A stretch of DNA of 64,000 nt from Monosiga brevicollis MX1 (GCF_000002865.3 NW_001865063.1:507483-571482); one strand, 5' to 3'. Shown: positions 10,940 through 25,179, counted from the stretch's first letter. The notes: generated from the sequence alone by a model not told the origin. Program-made: numbers and translations.

Positions 10940-12915
10940 GCCTGCAGAACAGCTTTTTTTTTTTTTGTGTGTGTCCAGTAGTCACTTTTGTTTTTTGTGA
11001 ATACTCTATGGCCGGGTGTGACCCAACGCGTGCGTTTTGTTTTTTCTTGTTTTAGTGCAGTGCCTAACCTGTCCATGAAACGGCGCCGGGCTGAGTCTTG
11101 CTTTGACCGTCGTTTGGTTTCGCCTCAAGCCATGGCCCGGCGACGTCTGGTCTCTTGTTGCTCTTTCTAATTTATCTCTCCCACACACAAGTCGCTCGGG
11201 CTTCAGCCCATGGATGTCGTCTAAGCATGTGATATATCAATGTACTTTGCTGACGCCACAGAGCTGAAAAATAGCCATTACGAGGATGGGTAGCGAGGCT
11301 AGAACCAGACACTGCCTATCAAACCATCATTGGCCGTGCTCATAGAGGAGAAGGGCAACAGAACGACGTCTGCCGATAGCCGACAATGGCAACGCCCAGT
11401 GACGGCCAGGGCCTCGGGGCGGGTTCTCACTTTGAAACGACGGTTGGCCAGCGACGTGGCTGTCTGCTGCCCGTCAGTCTACTTTCGCCTGGCGTTGCCT
11501 TCGTGCTTGGCACAACCGGTGCAAAGGAGGCACATGCCTGCATTCCAGAGAATTGGCCACTCACGGCGCTTCGTGGCAAGTCTGCGGTTGCATGCGTGCA
11601 GTTGGGGCAGGGGAGACCGGGAGACCGTGCAAAGTCGCCTCGGGACTCGGCAATCTCCCCCGCACTCCACCAGTTCCCACTAAGCCCCACGAGGCCCGCA
11701 TGGAGACCGAGAGACTCGCTCGTCTTGTCACTCCCACCCACCTTACTACTTGCATCCCCTCGAACGATAATGGCTGATGCTGAGCTATCGAGGCGCCACC
11801 TCAAGTTGCGCGGCAAATTTCGGGGCATGCATGCATGTATGCAAAAGTAGTGAGGCATGATGCACAAGATCGAATGTCCTGTTTTTCTTGCAGGGACCCT
11901 CGATTGCCCCTCCCTGCACTCACCCTGCGCTCACCCTGGGTTGTTGTGCAGTCCGTGTGCGCATGCGTGTGTACGTACGTGTGTGCGTTTGAGGGGCTGC
12001 AAAGATTCTCTGGACGTTCAAGAGTGTATGGCCGACAGATGTGAGCGCGCCTTGACAATGCAGGACAGGATCTTTGGTTCAGACACTGAGGTTGAGGATG
12101 GGGGTTGTAACCCGAGATGGTACGAAATGGTACGTGACTTGAGAGACGGGGTGTGGGTCATCCGCATCACACGTTCTTGAAAGACGGGCAAGACAGAGGC
12201 CATGTGCAAACTCGGGGTGGGCCAGCAACCGGCCACATCATCAGCACCAGTAGTCTTCTTCCCATGACACTCGCTCGCGTGTTTTACGTCAACCTCCGCC
12301 TCAACCCCCACCGCCCGTGACCGCCTGTCTACTTCTCAGGCCCTGGACTGCGCCTGTGTCCTGCGTTGCGTGCCATGCTTCATGGTGCAACCCGGTGCGA
12401 CATGTCACCAGCCTCAGCCCTCAACACGAGCATCACTGTCAGTGCCTTTATTACCATGGTCCCGTGACTCGGCATGGCCGTGCCCATGGGCTCTGTTGAT
12501 CAAGGCTGCGTCCCACCCATCATCAATCACGCCCGTGTTCCACACCCAACCAATACCATGTTGCGCTGAGGCGGGCCACTGTGGTCGGGCTAGCTCCAGG
12601 CTGGGGTGGAAACTTTTCGCCGTGCGCCTCCTGCTGGCGCCGGCGCGAAACCACGAGTGCTATTTTCTTCCATCCGTCCTTTCATCGCTTGCCGCCCCGC
12701 TCCGTCCCATCGGGTGTGCCCCTCCCGTTGCCGTTGTGGACCAACGTTTGCCAAGAGCGCAGCGTGTGGTGCCCAGTTGGCCCTGCCTGAATCTACACCC
12801 AGCCAGTCCCCCTTGTCGCTGTTGGTGGGTTCTTTGCCAGCGTGGACTTGCGAACCGGCTGCCAACCGGTATTAGCGCAAGCGTACCAACCTTGCTTCCT
12901 TCAAGAACAACAACC
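10940..12915. other. Long spacer without a recognisable gene
   Basis: About 2 kb. The left end is the 3' region of the CAP-domain gene. The longest frame (plus strand, starting with Met at 11386, 154 codons) and its opposite-strand shadow show no family motif, no clean splice context and no compositional bias that would favour coding. The right end must hold the promoter of the next gene. Confidence 0.6.
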
Positions 12916-14077
12916 ATGGCTCAATTTAGCTTTTTGGCATTGATGAGCGTCCTTCTCGCCACCGCCAGTAAGCACCGCCCGTCGCCATGACCGATTGCTG
13001 ACTCATGACGTGATGACGGTTTGCCGCCCGAGGCATGCGCATCTCGCTCACGCCATCTGCTGTGATCATTCAGCTGTCTTGGCAGCCCCAGCCGACGACA
13101 ACATGGGCAGTGGCAGTGGCATGGCGGTACGGTAGCGGCGTGCCTTCCTTTGTTTCAAAGCTCTGCCTGTTTTGGGGGCTAATCTTTGGCAAATCTTAAC
13201 CTCTGATTGCAATGATCTGTCGCTGGTTGGCACATGCACAGGCGTTGTGCGATTCTGGCTGCCAAACTTGTACCGAGACCGGCTATTGCCAGGCTTGCAT
13301 GTACCCTCTGCATTTGCTGGACGGCGGCTGCACCTTGGCGTGCCCCGTGGGGCTGAAGTCGCAGCGTATCCAACTTGCAGGAAGTCTCTACTTGCTCTGC
13401 GTGCCCGAGGAGGACGATGTGGACTCGGGTTCTGGATCAGGAGATGGCGAACTCGAAGGCTCGGGCAGCGGCGATGCGGGCCTGGAGGATGACGATGCCA
13501 CCGGTAGCTGTGATTGCATTAACGACGAGCTGGACCCTGTCTGCTGGGTGGAGAATCAGATCACCTTGCCCTCGCCATGCCATGCACGCTGCTTGCAAAT
13601 TGTCTGGACACCCGGAGCGTGCGTGCTTGAGAACAACGATGATGACGAACAGCAAGCCGCCGCCGCCGCCCTCGTGACTGATCAGGAAGGAGCCCCAGCC
13701 GCCTCGGGCTGGGACCGCGAGGCCACCATCACCGTAGCAGCCCTCTCCGGTGGTATGTAGTTGTGGTCTGTCCGTTTCTACGTTTGAGATATGATGGGCG
13801 AGGAGGGAGCAGTCCTCGATGACAGGCGCATCGAGCGGGGAGTAGTGTGATCAAACTTATCCGGGCCCAATATCTCACGGCGTATCATACTGCTCTGGTG
13901 GCCTTAGGCTTGGCCTTGAGTGTGCTGGTGGTTGTGGCGCTGCTGGTGCAGCGTCGTCGGTCGATGCCGCATGATGACGGAGCTCAAAGCCTGTCGTTTT
14001 CCTCGCCAGCCTCGGCCTTTGTGCGCCATCCCGCCATGGACCGAGCAGATCCGCACACTACGAGCTCGCTCGTCTAA
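12916..14077 (+). CDS. Small type I membrane protein with furin-like and Kazal-like Cys modules
   Basis: Exons 12916-12967, 13074-13126, 13242-13752 and 13908-14077 give 261 residues with exact frame. Residues 1-22 form a signal peptide (MAQFSFLALMSVLLATA). Exon 3 opens with a growth-factor-receptor or furin-like Cys cluster (CDSGCQTCTETGYCQAC, then C..C). A Ser/Gly/Asp-rich acidic spacer follows. Next comes CDCINDELDPVCW and CHARC with a final GAC, which is the spacing of a Kazal inhibitor or follistatin module. The last exon join creates a transmembrane helix (GLALSVLVVVALLV) stopped by QRRR, then a tail of about 30 residues. A receptor or surface protease-inhibitor role is possible; no catalytic domain is present. 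Confidence 0.78.
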
Positions 14078-14181
14078 AGTGCGAGCCCGTGTCGTTTTCC
14101 CGGCGCTCATGTTTTGATGAATCGTGCGTCAGACCCTGCGATTCCGTGCAGCTCGCCGTGTGCCCGATGATTGATGTCGTC

Positions 14182-14221
<40 letters not shown>

Positions 14222-14785
14222 ACGAGGCCATCTTGTCCATGTGCAGTGCTGTGTCCACATAGAGAGTGCCTCGTTGCTGCGCTTCTTGCCTTTCTACTTG
14301 ATTTGCTTTCCTTTCTGTTTTTTGCTCTTATTGTTATCGTTCATTCTTGAACTACTGCACGTCCCTTTCCTTGGTTGTGCGGAGTCAATAGCTGGCGTCT
14401 CTTCAGGCAGATTTCCCATTCATTCGGTTCTTCTTCTTCTCCCCTTTCCCTCGAGGCCATTGCCGCGATGTCCGGGTATATTATCAAATTGAAGCCCATT
14501 CCCTTCCAACCAAACATATTAGGCTTGGCGAGGATTACTTGATGCCCCATCGTCTCAATTTGATAGTTACCGCAACCTGGAAGAAGAAGATGAGTCCAGT
14601 CTCCTGACCAAGCAAAGTGATTGTTTGGCGAGCAATGATCTGGGCCTCGCGCAATGCCTTGGTATTGCCCAAGCCAAACTCTCCAAGGCATTTCTCAGAA
14701 AGCGATCGATGATATATCTTCCCCATGGACAGCACCACACTCGTGGGCGAAGAAAATGAGATTGAACGTCAATGGTTGAGTAAAT
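14078..14785. repeat. Convergent spacer with GT microsatellite
   Basis: This lies between the 3' ends of the Kazal-type gene and the kinase-PARP gene. A GT run occupies 14184-14219. The remainder is CT-rich and shows no gene that I can support. Confidence 0.7.
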
Positions 14786-17700
14786 CTAAGCTGCCGTGTA
14801 GTAGACGACCAGTTCAGGGTAGACTTGATCGTTGTCGAACATGACCACCTCGTGAAATTCTCCAGCCGGCGTCGCGATCACTGAGTCGTATCTATAAAGG
14901 ACAAGCACGTTGTCAAGACAAAAGGGATCTCTGCCACGGCTAACATGCATGATTGACCAACAGCAAGGCGACGCACCGCTCATTGTTGAGCGCATGGGGC
15001 AAGAGAGGCGGGGCCAACGCCTTGGAGTCGGGTGATTTATGGACAAAGGCATGGCCCAACAATGCCCGCGTGATAATCAGCATCCGCTCATTATTGGCAT
15101 CAGGCGGCTTGGCATACTGATGACTCTACAACGAGAAAATGATCATCAGAACAATAAACATGGCTGCGCACAATAGCAGCCGAGAAAGAAAACACCTGTG
15201 CAAAACCCCTACCTTGCCGGGGTGATCGGTCTGATAGACACCAAGACCAAAGCGATGGCCGGCGCCGCTACCGGCAAAGCGATAGTCTAGGCCCAGGCGC
15301 ACAATTTTGTCGCGCAGTGATCTATCGGGGCGGATGCCGTGCAGCAACAGGCGCTCTTGACAGGGTCTGTCTCGCAGCAAGGCTGGAAGGCCCGAGAGGG
15401 CATCCACCTTGGCCGTTTGAAGCTCATCATAGTGCTTCTGGTTTGTGATGCGGTGCAACATCTCCTGTCGCTTTGCGCTGTAACGCTCCCACAACACTGG
15501 ATTTTCTACGCGCTTGACACGTTGCACTCTCAGATGTGCTGGCCCTCGCCCGTCTGCGCTCAGCTGCTGCAGCAGTTCAGCCACCTAGTTACACAATAGA
15601 TTTAAATGAAATTGTTTGCTGAGACGGGCATGGCATCATCAAGCAACGCACCTCGGGAATCAGCTCGGGCGCGTCGCGCAAAACATCAATGGCCGGTCCA
15701 ATTGGGCCGGCGACAGGTCGTGCTGCCAACTGGCCGGCACTGAATAGGCTTGGCCGTTGCTTCGGATCTGTTGCAAGCAAGGCCCGCGTTTCCTTGTGCA
15801 ATTCGCTCGTTGAATCGCACATCTGCAAACAAAAGGTTTCAGCGTGAGAACGAACAGTGTTTGACAAGAATCAGACTCCAACAAGCCGACCCTGACGAAA
15901 CCAGCCAAGACATTACACTGACTTCAGCCGCTAGGTGCGGAAAGCTGCAGGCAACATCTCCTGCTTGTGTGTTCCACCTGCATTTTGCAGCAAGCTGATC
16001 CGTTGGTACACGTGCAGGTGGCACCGTATGTGGGTACATGTAGGTGTTGTAGAGCACACACCCAAAGGCAAAGGCATCCTGTGCCGGACGTGCGCCCATG
16101 CGGCCCCCACCGAAAAGGACTTCGGGTGCTACGTAGCCGGCTGTGCCTGACGATGCAGTGGCCGTGCATGGCAACATGGTGGCTTCGGCGGCGGCCTTGG
16201 CAATGTCAAAGTCGCCCAGCCGCACTACAGGCTGGTCCTCCTTGCCGTCCAGCATCACATTGCTCAGCTTGACATCTCGGTGCACCAGGCCCTTGCTGTG
16301 CATAAACGCCAGAGCCGTGCGCAGCTGAGTCATGAGTCCTGCAATCACGGTCGAAGTGGCCAGGTGGCGTGCTTTGCTCAGCCACTGCTGCAAATCCCCT
16401 TGTGCACACCACGGCTGTACCAGGTAGGCGCTCGGGTGGCCACTGTGCACGTCCACGAGCGCGCCGAGGACCGGGAGGATGTGTGGGTGCTCGAGTCGAC
16501 GCATGGCGCGAAGCTCACGGAGGAATGTACGGCACTGGTCTTGTTTGTGTTGCAGAGCAAATGCATATTCTTTGACGGCCAAATTTTGTTCCTCATAATC
16601 TGGTAGCGTGGCGCGGGCCTTGTACACCTTGTGATTTTGGTTGTAATAAAGCTCGAGCTGGCCCAGGCTGGACAGCGACAACGTGCGGTCCACTTCAGTT
16701 AAGGCCTCCAAGATTAGACTCTCTGGAAGGTCGGGACCAAGCACTGTGCGAAGCCGCGCTCCCAGCGTGCTCTGCTCAGGGTGCAAAAAGACCAGCAGAG
16801 CTGGAAAGTGCTGGTGCAGCAGCTGCGCTAGCCTGGCCATGTGATCTACGTGTGACTGTCCTTGCAGCTGACCTTGTAAGGTGGCTTGCTTCGCCCTCAT
16901 CTCCCGCAGTTGTTGTTCAAGGCCTGAGCGCATGTCGTCTGGTAAGATATCCAGAGCAGTCATCGTTTGACGAATGCGCTCATTCAGCTGCGCTAGCTCC
17001 TCATGTGCGGAAGCGGTCGGGTCGTCAGCGCTCTGGGACAGACTATCTGCAAGCTCCTTGCACTGGGTCAACACGGACAGCGTCTGAGCTTGCCAGTCAA
17101 TCATGTCTTGCAGTTGTTTCGCCAGAGATTCGGCCTCGTGATGTACAAATGCTAGATACCAGGCATGATGCTTCAAGTCGGGCGGGGCTTGCCACTGGGC
17201 GACCGCGTCAAGCCCATTCTGGTCAAATTGACTGAGCTTCGTGTGGGCGTGGCAAAGTTTCTTCCAGTCGCTGGGCAAGCTTTGAGGTGTAGATGCCCGA
17301 TCGACTGGCTGGCGCTTGACTTGTTGTTGTAACCTTTGCACGCGACTGCTCGTGTCCTTGATGCCCGCTTGCGCCACGGCTTCCAGAGCATCGACAAACG
17401 CTTGTATGAGGACCTCAATCTGCTTGTTGCTGGCGGTCAACAGACGTGAGCGCGCTGGGCCCACGTTTTGAAGGCGGACCAGCTTGTCAATGGCCGCTGG
17501 GAGATTGACAGGAGGGTTTTTCGGGGCAGGAGGACTGGAGGCTGACAGGCGGGGGAATTGCGTCACTGCTGCACAAAGTGCGTGAAGCACCGGTGCCAAG
17601 TTGGGTTGAGAGACCAGGTCGTGCATTGCTTTGAGCTCTGTTGCGAGGGTGGTAGTTTTCAAATCCAGCTGGCTCGTGCGAGCAGATAGAGCTTCGGGCA

Positions 17701-18064
17701 CTTTGAACACTTGATCAAGCGCAGAGAGCGCCTTGGTCGCTGTGTCTCGGAAAGCGGTCCAGTCCATATGAGGCAAATCCACGGGCGCTGCATTAATAAT
17801 CTCTTTGATCGATGTGGCAGAGGCCCGCACGCCGGCATTGTGTCGGATGGCACCGTCGACAAAGGCGTCGAGGTGCGGAAATGGGTGGGTGGTCGTATGC
17901 TTGGGCAGCAGCGGCTCCAGCCAAGCCTCCACTGCCACAACCAACGAAAACGTCGTCTGTTCCAGTTGCATGGGCAAGGTCTTTGTGAGGTGGTGCGAGT
18001 ATGAAAGTTGAAATGGATGGAAGAGAAGACAGAAGGATAAACAGGATAGTAGACACACCGCCAT
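14786..18064 (-). CDS. Protein kinase-PARP catalytic domain fusion
   Basis: Five minus-strand exons, 15923-18064, 15652-15822, 15213-15584, 14977-15125 and 14786-14891, total 2940 bases (979 residues). The first ~450 residues are helical and Gln/Leu-rich with no known fold. A kinase domain covers about 470-770: AVKEYA holds the VAIK lysine, then FLRELRAMRRLEHPHI, HRDVKLSNVML, DFD in place of DFG, GTAGYVAPEVL, and across the first intron LLATDPKQRPS (subdomain XI). The glycine loop is poor (NQNHKVY). A PARP domain fills about 790-979: RVENPVLWERY, LLLHGI with the first-triad His, GLDYRFAGSGAGHRFGLGVY with the Tyr, and QVYPELVVYY with a Glu at the catalytic position. It should transfer ADP-ribose. 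The start could also be the Met at about 17970, since the first 31 residues look like a spurious hydrophobic leader. It may also be spliced to the ankyrin exons upstream. Confidence 0.85.
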
Positions 18065-18243
18065 GGTCGGGGCAGCACTGGGCAGCGGGGGTAGCCAGGC
18101 GGGGGGCTGAGGCGGCTCGGAGCGGGCTGCAATTGAGCTTGTTTGTGGTTTTGGGCATGGAGCAGATGCTGGCCGGGCAACGTGGCTTTCAGTCTAGAAG
18201 GACAAGCAAATGAGTGCGGGCCAGTAAATTGACCGAAGCAGCG

Positions 18244-20054
18244 TCATCGATCAAGGCAGCAACGTGCCTGCGAGGAGGAATTCTTGCTTGCTGGATGAGA
18301 GGTTTGCGTAGAGGTTGAACGGTTTTGGGCCTTTCGTGCAGCTGTGTGAGCTGCAAGGACGGGCTCCAGCATGTGTCCATGTCTCCCTTGGCACGCCAAG
18401 GCGAGCGGTGTGTCACCATTCTGTTAAGCGGTTTCAGAAACGAGTGAAGAATTGCCATCGAAAGACGGTGAGGAGAAGTAAAGAAGTAGTGTGATGGAAA
18501 TCGCAAGGTGGGAGACAAGATCAAAGACAGCGGCACGTGGCAGCAGGCACGAGTTTGGCTTTGCAAACGCGCGGCAAAGGGGGCAGGAGTACACGAGCAC
18601 GAGCAGAACACGAGCACCAGCAGGATACGCTGGAAGCTTCAGGCACCGAGAGAGAAAAACGAGAAAGGCCACGGACGCCAGAGGTGTCTCATGTGTCAAT
18701 GCGGCTTTGGGCAGAGACAACGTGGTGGGTGCAGGTGATCAAGAACGGAAGCAGGAGAGACGGGGGAGAGCGAGGGGCATAGAGCGGGTCGCGAGCCTTG
18801 GAGGAACATGCTTGATGCGGGGGAATAGGAGCGAAGGGATGGAACAAGCGGGTGGAAAGGCCAGGGATTCAAGCGAGATGGACGACATGGAGTATCTCGA
18901 GGGAGCATGCCGGGTCTGGGTGACTGCCACCACCACCGCAAGGCGAAAGCAAGAAGCGGTCATCAGAGTAGGCAGCGGGGGAAGAGGGAGGTGCTGTACT
19001 GACGTTGGTCTTGGCTTCAGCATCAACACCGTGCTTCAACAGCATCTTCACCACCTTGACATGACCGTTATAGCAGGCATTGTGCAGTGGTGTACCACCA
19101 TCCTGTGGGATGATGCATCAGCATGACGTACATGTGCAGGTCAGCATCAGCATCATCATGGTACAGGTGGAACCATCATAGGGGGGTAACGGAGGAAGAG
19201 AGAGGTAATGCACTGACTTCGTGAAGAAAGCCACTCTGTGGGATGATGCATTAGCATCACGTACAGGTACAGATCAGCAAGTACAGCAGGATCATCATGA
19301 GGTACAGGTGCACCATCATAGGGGGGTAAAGGGGAGAAGAGGAGGTACTGTACTGACGATGTTCTTGGCTTCAGTATCAGCACCGTGCTTCAACAGCATC
19401 TTCACCACCTCGACACAACCGTTAAAGCAGGCCCCGTGCAGTGGTGTATTGCCACGCTGTGGGATGATGCATCAGCATGACGTACAGGTACAGCATCAGC
19501 ATCAGCATCATCATGGTACAGGTGCACTATTACAATGGGGATAAAGGGGCAAGAGGGTTAGGTCCTGTACTGACCTCGTCCTTTGCTTTAGCATCAGCAC
19601 CGCGCTTCAACAGCATCTCCACCACCTTGACATCACCCCTTTCGCAGGCCCAGTGCAGTGGTGTCTTGTCATTCTGTGGGATGATGCACCAGCATGACGT
19701 AGAGGTACAGCATCATCATCAGCATCAGCATCATCATCATCATCATCATCATCATGGGCTGTACTGACGTTGTCCTTGGCTTTAGCATCAGCACCGTGCT
19801 TTAACAGCATCTCCAGTGCAGTGGTGTATCGCCATTCTGTGGGATGATGCAAACATGCATAACGTCACCCCATCCAGTGACATATTCAAAGTGTAACCAA
19901 TACCACACAACAACATACCAAACAGCATACGTACCGTATCTTTGTATTGGACAGCATCTCGAATGCATCCGGATCGGTACCAAAGCCAACTTTGCGCCTC
20001 TTGTGGATCTGATGAACGACACGCATCGTACAGCTGCCTTCCATCACTACTCAT
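18244..20054 (-). pseudogene. Ankyrin-repeat gene with one repeat per exon, several repeats damaged
   Basis: Exon 1 (19935-20054) encodes a 40-residue N-terminus beginning MSSDGRQLYDACRSSDP. Ankyrin exons of about 99 bases follow. Intact ones are 19358-19456 and 19004-19102, with TPLHGACFNG.VEVVKMLLKHGAD and TPLHNACYNGHVKVVKMLLKHG. The exon 19576-19673 is one base short, which breaks the ankyrin frame; 19769-19836 lacks 31 bases from its middle; and near 19218-19240 only the two ends of an exon remain. A last, divergent repeat exon (18244-18420: NGDTPLALACQGRHGH) ends at a TGA. Donors are GTCAGT. The frame breaks suggest a decaying gene, but skipping of damaged exons or sequencing error could rescue it. 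Only about 180 bases separate it from the kinase-PARP start, so the two could be one transcription unit. Confidence 0.55.
18998..19850 (-). repeat. Tandem array of exon-plus-intron units, about 217 bases each
   Basis: The ankyrin exons and their introns repeat as a unit. Acceptor-side text (CCCACAG preceded by a CATCATCC-like string), exon and donor-side text (GTCAGTAC followed by CCTCTTC-rich sequence) recur at spacings near 217 bases between 19004 and 19673, shortened where exon sequence has been lost. Intron parts carry CAT/ATG trinucleotide runs, longest at about 19707-19754. This is the mark of recent duplication of a whole exon with its flanking intron. Confidence 0.75.
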
Positions 20055-21473
<1,419 letters not shown>

Positions 21474-23179
21474 ATGGGCTGCTGCTTTGTAAAGTACGTG
21501 AACAAGGTCGACCGTTGGTGGGCTCGTCCCCCTTGACTCTACACCCCGCCGTGTCGGGCCCATGTCACAGACGCTGCCTGGTTGTGTGTAGACCCATCAA
21601 GCCGCTGGCTTCCTCGAACGACCAGTTTACCTCGATCAAGTTTGAAGAGCAGGACGATCCCACCACCGAGGACACGGCACATGTGCGTTGGCCCCGCTCG
21701 GCATTCCCGGCCGTTCCCCTGGTCACTCTCTTCTCTCTTCTCTCATCCCGACCCTCCCTGCTTGTCCGCGTCCATGCAGGAAGCAGAGCAGCGGGCTCCG
21801 ACGCCGCTGAGAGCCTACGTTGATGGCCAACCTGCCTTGATTGAAGAAGGCGAGGCCTTTGAAGACAACCCATTTGCTGTCGTCATTCTCGATGAGCAAT
21901 CCGATGCTCAAAGCGATTCTGTTTCTGTTTCTGTTTCTGCCTCGACCCCTGTCACTGCCACTGCCAGCGTCGCCCCGCGCCCCGCCGCGAGACAGAGCAC
22001 TCCCGGTGCAAAGAGCAAACATCTGAGCTGGTTCTCCTGGAAGCGCCATGCCAACGGCGCCGCATCCCACGGCCCTCAGCACCAACGCTCCCTGTCCACC
22101 GCCACCACCGACACCGAGGAGGCCGCTAGCGATGACGAAGCTACCGTGCCCCCTCAGCCCGTCCGCAGGGAACCTTTGCCCCCTACCACCAAGCCCACGC
22201 GAGGCATTCTCAAACAGGGCACCCGCATTCGACGCCAAAGTTCCCTGACGCGGTTGCAGCAGTATCGCGCTGAAGTCGCACGCGAACGCCGCGACGCCGC
22301 CCAGACCGACAGGACCACTGCCCCGCGCAACTCAACCATCAATCAGCGTCACGTGAGCTTTCGGGACAAAAAGGGCCAGCGCAAGGTCCGCCTCGAGGCC
22401 TATGTTGCCGATGCTGGCCAGGAGGACCTCAAATCTCAGCTCGAGCGTCGCCTCTCCCAACGCTCATCCATCACTGAGCTCGCCAAGCGTCGCATCCTGA
22501 CCCAGTTTGACCTTGAACACATCCAAGTCGTCGAAATTACAGGCATCTCCGCTGAGGACCGGCGCTCCGACCCCACCTGGACCCAGCTATCCCCGGACGA
22601 GAAGATTTTCATTCGTAAAGAGCTCAATGAACTCAAGGCTTCCATGGAGGTGCACGAGGATTCGCGCCACCTCACCCGCTTCCACGCCGATGGACCGGAT
22701 TTTCCTCAATTCGAAGGCCGAGAGGGGGCCCGCGTCACAATTCAGGGCTACCCTTGTGCTGGTACCTTGCGCTTTTATGGGTGAGTCATTGCATCCCCTG
22801 CCCCCTCCCATTTCCATGTACAACCCCTAGAGCTAATGGCGCGGGTCATCCTGACGGTTTGCTTTTGGTTGGATTTTAGACCACATAAAACTCGCCTGGG
22901 CAAGCGCTGTGGCATTGAGCTGGACAAGCCCATTGGAAAAAACAATGGTACAGTCGACGGACATTGCTACTTTACCTGTGAGCCCCACTACGGTGTCTTG
23001 GTATGTGCCAGCAGTGTTGCTGCCCGCCACCCCGCTCGTCCGCGTCACAGCCCCCCATGCCTTGGCCTGTTTCTTTGCGACCCGCTTCAACTCAATTCTG
23101 GGCGTTCATTGTTTAGTGTAATCCGGTCAAGGTGTCACTTCAAGACGGCCCTCCCCTTTTCAAAACGGAGGTTGTCTGA
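21474..23179 (+). CDS. PHACTR-like protein fused to a CAP-Gly domain, with N-terminal MGCC acylation motif
   Basis: Exons 21474-21493, 21592-21682, 21780-22780, 22880-23000 and 23117-23179 give 431 residues. The N-terminus MGCCFVK fits N-myristoylation plus palmitoylation, so membrane binding is likely. After a disordered Ser/Pro/Arg region comes an RPEL-like helix (LERRLSQRSSITELAKRRIL) and then the block that ends metazoan PHACTR proteins: WTQLSPDEKIFIRKELNELK and MEVHEDSRHLTRFH, which in PHACTR1 binds protein phosphatase 1. Directly after it starts a CAP-Gly domain: GREGARVTIQG, GTLRFYG, GKRCGIELDKPIGKNNG, YF.C and YGVLCNPVKV. The GKNNG loop matches the GKNDG motif that reads EEY/F tails of tubulin or EB proteins. 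The protein could bring PP1 and actin control to microtubule ends at membranes; that role is inference. Confidence 0.85.
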
Positions 23180-24008
23180 TTGCGAGGTGGTACCGACCAC
23201 TTTTGTCCTCTTGTTTTAAGCTTCTGCGAAGCCGCGGCTACCGTGAGTCGGTAGCCTGCCTGGTCTCTTTTCTGCCTACCTTTACTCCTTTTGTAACACA
23301 TGATCATAGCAAGCTTTCCATCCTTAAGGAGAGCTGTTCGGGCTTGCCTACCAAGGCGTCTCGGCGAGTTTTTTATTTTTTTTTTTATTTTTTTTCAGTC
23401 AAGCGGCGGCGGCCTTTGAAAGGCGACTTTGTTCATACTCGTTAATCCAAGTCATGACTTGAATTCTGTTGCCGGTAACCCGCTGCAAAAGCAACACGGG
23501 CGCCAGCCATATAGACGGGACTACAGTAGCCGCAGCACACACCAGAAATAGTCAATCAAGGGTTGGTGGATAAAGCCAGCATGCAGGAATGCTGATGTTA
23601 ATGTGAACAAAAACGGCACAACGAGTCTCTACAACAACAACAGGAACGAACATGTGCACAGATGCATGACGCGTCGGAAGGGACGGGGCAAGTGGAAACA
23701 ATCAACGACAGACTAGACACAGCAAGCCAACCGCCAATCATGCGGCACATGAAGGCTAATTTTAGGCCCGTCAAGCAGACACGGGAGAGGAAGAAAAGGG
23801 AAGGGAACAGAAAATTGAGAAGTTGACAACGACGTTGACAAGAGCAAAAGAAGAAAAGGAGGAGAAGAAGAAGAAGGGGAAGGAAGAGGAGAAGGAGGAA
23901 AAATCAAGAGCGATGTTGGTGAGGGGTCGGGGCACGATGGGCAAAGGGCATGAATCGCCTGCGCCTGCCAAGAAGAAGCTGGCTTCAAGGATGGATGGCG
24001 GGCATGGC
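23180..24008. other. Convergent spacer, 3' regions of the PHACTR/CAP-Gly and Rab14 genes
   Basis: No gene is recognised. T-rich tracts occur at 23371-23397 and a GAA/GGA-rich stretch at 23830-23910. Frames on either strand are short or low-complexity. Confidence 0.65.

Positions 24009-25179
<1,171 letters not shown>

Noticed and set aside
11386-11867. Overlapping frames of about 150 codons on both strands
   Set aside because: No family motif, signal peptide or splice pattern supports either strand.
17970-18064. Hydrophobic start of the kinase-PARP frame as a signal peptide
   Set aside because: The protein has cytosolic or nuclear enzyme domains; the leader is more likely 5' UTR or intron, with a start near 17970 or in an upstream exon.
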